A stretch of DNA of 64,000 nucleotides from Kineococcus xinjiangensis (GTDB taxonomy: Bacteria; Actinomycetota; Actinomycetes; Actinomycetales; Kineococcaceae): positions 124,001-188,000 of the forward strand of contig NZ_PTJD01000001.1 in assembly GCF_002934625.1 (NCBI RefSeq). Reading direction: 5' to 3'. This document shows, piece by piece, positions 61,044 through 64,000 of the stretch (within the stretch, counting starts at the first letter, position 1; every line of letters starts with the position of its first letter). The notes below the pieces were generated by a model. It was given only the letters and a program-made list of their open reading frames with translations. It searched no databases and was not told where the DNA came from. A program made the translations under genes and the position numbers.

Positions 61044-62721
61044 CGACCACCGGGATGATCATCGGGCGGCGGCGGTGGACCTGGGCGACCCAGGTGCCCA
61101 CCGTGCGGCGCAGCACCTGCTGCAGCCGGTAGGCGTCCACGTTGCCGTCGGAGGTGGCCTCCGTCAGGGCGTTGACGATGCGGGTGCGCACCTGCGCGAA
61201 GCGCTCCTCGCCCTCGCCCGGGAAGCCGCGCGTGTTGAACTCCGGACCGGCCACGACCTTGCCGGTGGCGGCGTCGACGACGACGAAGACGGAGATGAAC
61301 CCCTCCTCGCCGAGGATGCGCCGGTCCTTCAGGTCCGCGTCGGTGATCTCCCCGACGGTGGAGCCGTCGACGTAGACGTAGCCGCAGGGGACGTTGCCCG
61401 CGATGCGCGCGACGCCGTCGACGAGGTCCACGACCACGCCGTCCTCCACGATCACGACGCGCTCGCGCGGGACGCCGGTCTGCACCGCCAGCTCGGCGTT
61501 GGCGACCAGGTGGCGGTACTCCCCGTGCACCGGCATCACGTTGCGCGGGCGGATGATGTTGTAGCAGTACAGGAGCTCCCCGGCGCTGGCGTGGCCGGAG
61601 ACGTGCACCTTGGCGTTGCCCGAGTGCACGACCTTGGCGCCGAGGCGGATGAGGCCGTTGATGACGCGGAAGACGGCGTTCTCGTTGCCCGGGATGAGCG
61701 AGGAAGCCAGCACGACCGTGTCACCCTCACCGACGACGATGCGGTGGTCCCGGTTCGCCATCCGCGACAGCGCCGCCATCGGCTCACCCTGCGAGCCGGT
61801 GCACATGAGCACGACCTGGTCCTCGGGCAGCTCGTCGACGCGCTTGACGTCCACCAGCACCCCCGGCGGCACGTTGAGGTAGCCCAGCTCCGCGGCCACG
61901 CCCATGTTGCGCACCATCGAGCGGCCCACCAGCGCCACCTTGCGGCCGTGGCGGTCGGCGGCGTCGAGGACCTGCTGCACCCGGTGCACGTGGCTGGCGA
62001 AGGACGCGACGATGACGCGCCGCTCCGCGCGGCCGAACACCTGGTCCAGCACCGGGCCGATGCCCCGCTCCGGGGCGGTGAACCCCGGGACCTCCGCGTT
62101 GGTGGAGTCGACCATGAACAGGTCCACGCCCTCCTCGCCGAGGCGGGCGAAGGCGCGCAGGTCCGTGATGCGCCCGTCCAGCGGGAGCTGGTCCATCTTG
62201 AAGTCGCCGGTGTGCAGCACCAGGCCGGCGCTCGTGCGCACCGCCACGGCGAGGGCGTCGGGGATCGAGTGGTTGACCGCGATGAACTCGCAGCCGAAGG
62301 GCCCGATCTGCTCCACCTGCCCCTCGCGCACGGGGAGCGTGTAAGGCGTGATGCGGTGCTCCTTCAGCTTCGCCTCGATGAGCGCGAGGGTCAGCTGGGA
62401 GCCCACCAGCGGGATGTCCGGCTTCAGGCGCAACAGGTAGGGCACGGCGCCGATGTGGTCCTCGTGGCCGTGCGTGAGCACGATGGCGACGACGTCGTGG
62501 AGGCGGTCCGCGATCGGCGAGAAGTCGGGCAGGATCAGGTCGACGCCCGGCTGGTTCTCCTCCGGGAAGAGGACCCCGCAGTCGATGACGAGCAGCTTGC
62601 CGCGGTGCTCCAGGACGGCCATGTTGCGGCCGACCTCGCCCAGGCCGCCGAGCGGCAGCACGCGCAGCGCACCGTCCGCGAGCGGGGGCGGCGGTGCGAG
62701 CTCCGGGTGGGGATGACTCAT
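61033..62721 (-). CDS. rnj: Ribonuclease J
   Basis: 5'-3' exo- and endoribonuclease for mRNA decay and rRNA maturation. The 562-residue protein has the metallo-beta-lactamase metal motif HGHEDH (84-89), HTGDFKMD, the beta-CASP domain and the C-terminal domain ending IIPVVVTA. ATG 62721 overlaps the dapA stop by four bases, the conserved dapA-rnj coupling of actinobacteria. Confidence 0.97.
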   Translation of the reverse strand: MSHPHPELAPPPPLADGALRVLPLGGLGEVGRNMAVLEHRGKLLVIDCGVLFPEENQPGVDLILPDFSPIADRLHDVVAIVLTHGHEDHIGAVPYLLRLKPDIPLVGSQLTLALIEAKLKEHRITPYTLPVREGQVEQIGPFGCEFIAVNHSIPDALAVAVRTSAGLVLHTGDFKMDQLPLDGRITDLRAFARLGEEGVDLFMVDSTNAEVPGFTAPERGIGPVLDQVFGRAERRVIVASFASHVHRVQQVLDAADRHGRKVALVGRSMVRNMGVAAELGYLNVPPGVLVDVKRVDELPEDQVVLMCTGSQGEPMAALSRMANRDHRIVVGEGDTVVLASSLIPGNENAVFRVINGLIRLGAKVVHSGNAKVHVSGHASAGELLYCYNIIRPRNVMPVHGEYRHLVANAELAVQTGVPRERVVIVEDGVVVDLVDGVARIAGNVPCGYVYVDGSTVGEITDADLKDRRILGEEGFISVFVVVDAATGKVVAGPEFNTRGFPGEGEERFAQVRTRIVNALTEATSDGNVDAYRLQQVLRRTVGTWVAQVHRRRPMIIPVVVTA

Positions 62722-63680
62722 GCAGTTCCTCCTGGCGCGGCGCTCGCCGCGCGGGTCCGGGCCTCGAGCAGACCGGCGGAGTCGAGGTCGGCGCGAAGGG
62801 CGGCGACCTCCTCCTCCGTGGCGTCGATGAGCGGCGGTCGGGTGGTGCGGGTGCTGAGGGCCCCGGTCAGCTCCAGGGCGGCCTTGACGGCGATGACCCC
62901 CTGCGTGCGGGTCATCACGGCGCGCACCGCCAGCAGGAGCCGGCGGTGCAGTGCGACGGCGGTGGCGAGGTCGCCCGAGTCCACGGCGCGCACCATGGCG
63001 GCGTACTCGGGACCGGCGACGTGGCTGACGACGCTGACGAGCCCCGCAGCGCCGGAGGTCAGGAACGCGAGGTTGAGGGCGTCCTCACCGCAGTAGTAGG
63101 CCAGGTCGGTGCGGGCCTGCACCCAGGACGTGGCGTACAGGTCGCCCTTGGCGTCCTTCACCGCCACGATCCGCGGGTGCTCGGCGAGGCGCACGAGCGT
63201 CTCGGTCTCGATCGGCACGCCGGAGCGGCCGGGGATGTCGTAGAGCATCACGGGCAGGCCCGTGGCGTCCGCCGCCGCGACGAAGTGCCGGCGCAGCGCC
63301 TCCTGCGGCGGCTTGGAGTAGTACGGGGTGACGACCAGCAGGCCGTGGGCGCCGACGCGCTCGGCGGCCCGGGCCAGCTCCACGGTGTGCTCGGTGTCGT
63401 TGGTGCCGACCCCGGCGAGCACGCGCGCCCGGTCGCCGACGGCCTCCAGCACCGCGGCCAGCAGCCGCTCCTTCTCCGTGTCGGAGGTGGTCGGCGACTC
63501 CCCCGTCGTCCCGCTGACGAGGATGCCGTCGTGGCCCTCGGACACCAGCCGCTGCGCCAGCGACTGCGCCGCGTCGACGTCCAGCTTCCCGTCCACCGAG
63601 AAGGGGGTGACCATGGCGGAGCAGACCGCGCCGAAGGGGCGCGCGGGAGGCAGGGCGGGCGCGACGGGCATGGGGGTCAC
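62718..63680 (-). CDS. dapA: 4-hydroxy-tetrahydrodipicolinate synthase
   Basis: Condenses pyruvate and aspartate semialdehyde, the first committed step to diaminopimelate and lysine. The TIM-barrel enzyme (320 residues) has the GTTGES motif (58-62), Tyr147 in YDIPGRSG and Schiff-base Lys175 in VAVKDAKGD. GTG 63680 has AGGGG at suitable spacing; ATG 63671 is an alternative. In mycobacteria thyX lies just upstream; here a HAD gene takes that place. Confidence 0.96.
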   Translation of the reverse strand: MTPMPVAPALPPARPFGAVCSAMVTPFSVDGKLDVDAAQSLAQRLVSEGHDGILVSGTTGESPTTSDTEKERLLAAVLEAVGDRARVLAGVGTNDTEHTVELARAAERVGAHGLLVVTPYYSKPPQEALRRHFVAAADATGLPVMLYDIPGRSGVPIETETLVRLAEHPRIVAVKDAKGDLYATSWVQARTDLAYYCGEDALNLAFLTSGAAGLVSVVSHVAGPEYAAMVRAVDSGDLATAVALHRRLLLAVRAVMTRTQGVIAVKAALELTGALSTRTTRPPLIDATEEEVAALRADLDSAGLLEARTRAASAAPGGTA

Positions 63681-63764
63681 GCTACCCCTGTGGAGCCCAC
63701 CACCCCGTCAGGAGGCGCGGCGGCGGCACCGCGGGTGCCGACCCGCCCGCATCCGGACGTGGAT

Positions 63765-63809
63765 GGACCCGGTGCCCGCCCGCTCGGGGTTCGGGCCGGC
63801 ACCGGGTCC
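63765..63809. terminator. Long hairpin between the HAD gene and dapA
   Basis: GGACCCGGTGCC (63765-63776) is exactly complementary to GGCACCGGGTCC (63798-63809), with an inner GCCCG/CGGGC pair. It lies 32 bases past the stop of the minus-strand HAD gene and 85 bases before dapA, so it likely ends the first transcript. Confidence 0.65.
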
Positions 63810-63840
63810 GCCTGCTCCATCGCCGCGTCCGGCGGGGGCG

Positions 63841-64000
63841 TTACACCGCTGCAGACGGCCGCCCTGCCCCCGTCGGCGGGACGAGGCGCACGCCCGCCCG
63901 CGCGACCTCCACGGCGACGTCGGCGAGGGACGCCACGATCGCGTCGGCGACCAGCTCGCCCGGCGCGTGCGTGGTGGTCACGGCCAGCGTCGCGCAGCCG
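63841..64000 (-). CDS. HAD-superfamily hydrolase, C-terminal fragment at window edge
   Basis: The last 52 residues of a protein that continues beyond the window, ending at TAA 63841-63843. The segment GCATLAVTTTHAPGELVADAIVASLADV matches the end of subfamily IA HAD phosphatases, where a glycine-rich turn, a TTTH-like stretch and the DVVV/SLADL ending are typical. With so little sequence, another HAD branch is possible. Confidence 0.55.
   Translation of the reverse strand, partial: GCATLAVTTTHAPGELVADAIVASLADVAVEVARAGVRLVPPTGAGRPSAAV

Noticed and set aside
63841-64000. 3' end of thyX, expected upstream of dapA by mycobacterial synteny
   Set aside because: The translated segment ends like a HAD phosphatase and has no ThyX motif.

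Overview
The window is a very GC-rich actinobacterial chromosome segment: GTG starts are frequent, codon third positions are almost always G or C, and most genes abut or overlap by 1-4 bases. The gene order matches the conserved block of Mycobacterium and Corynebacterium that runs from nrdR, a LysM gene, lexA, hflX, dapF, miaA and miaB through a glutamate ABC transporter to recX and recA, and then from clgR, pgsA and ftsK to rnj and dapA. A Kineosporiales-like actinomycete is a reasonable guess, but 16S or whole-genome comparison would be needed to name it. I see no rRNA, tRNA, CRISPR array, insertion sequence or prophage, and no gene-free stretch longer than about 280 bases.

Layout. Bases 1-5200 hold polyol metabolism: two mannitol-dehydrogenase paralogues, a CDP-glycerol glycerophosphotransferase-like protein and a HAD phosphatase. 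Bases 5200-18700 are mixed housekeeping: a pterin carbinolamine dehydratase, a single-chain ABC exporter, an LLM oxidoreductase, an SDR with a mutated active site, a MarR/EamA pair with a double operator, SerA, a Cys-less DksA/TraR-like protein, a PAC2 protein and a DUF3618 protein. Bases 18700-24800 carry nrdR, a ChiZ-like LysM gene, lexA, dinG and hflX, with three LexA boxes between the LysM gene and lexA. Bases 25000-31700 carry a methyltransferase, a LysR/aminotransferase cassette, dapF, miaA and miaB. Bases 31800-37000 carry gluABCD facing recX-recA, with another LexA box upstream of recA.

Bases 37200-46400 are the most accessory part: a VOC protein, a methyltransferase, a self-contained HTH/Clp_N operon with two identical operators on a leaderless promoter, a YidD-like protein with a cysteine cluster, an AAC(2')-I type and an AAC(3) type aminoglycoside acetyltransferase about 5 kb apart, an ABC-2 exporter and a GH13 amylase. 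Bases 46400-64000 carry lhr-nei2 (DNA repair), clgR-cinA-pgsA-rimO-NYN-ftsK, a DUF418-like membrane protein, rnj-dapA and the tail of a HAD hydrolase.

Functionally the window is dominated by DNA repair and SOS control (lexA, LysM, recA-recX, dinG, lhr, nei2), tRNA and ribosome modification (miaA, miaB, rimO, hflX), the lysine/diaminopimelate branch (dapA, dapF) and amino-acid uptake (gluABCD). The most informative non-coding structures are a probable CTG start of recX buried beside a 15-bp hairpin, the twin operators of the HTH/Clp_N operon, a 20-bp inverted repeat between gluB and gluC, and a six-copy 14-bp tandem repeat between nei2 and clgR.
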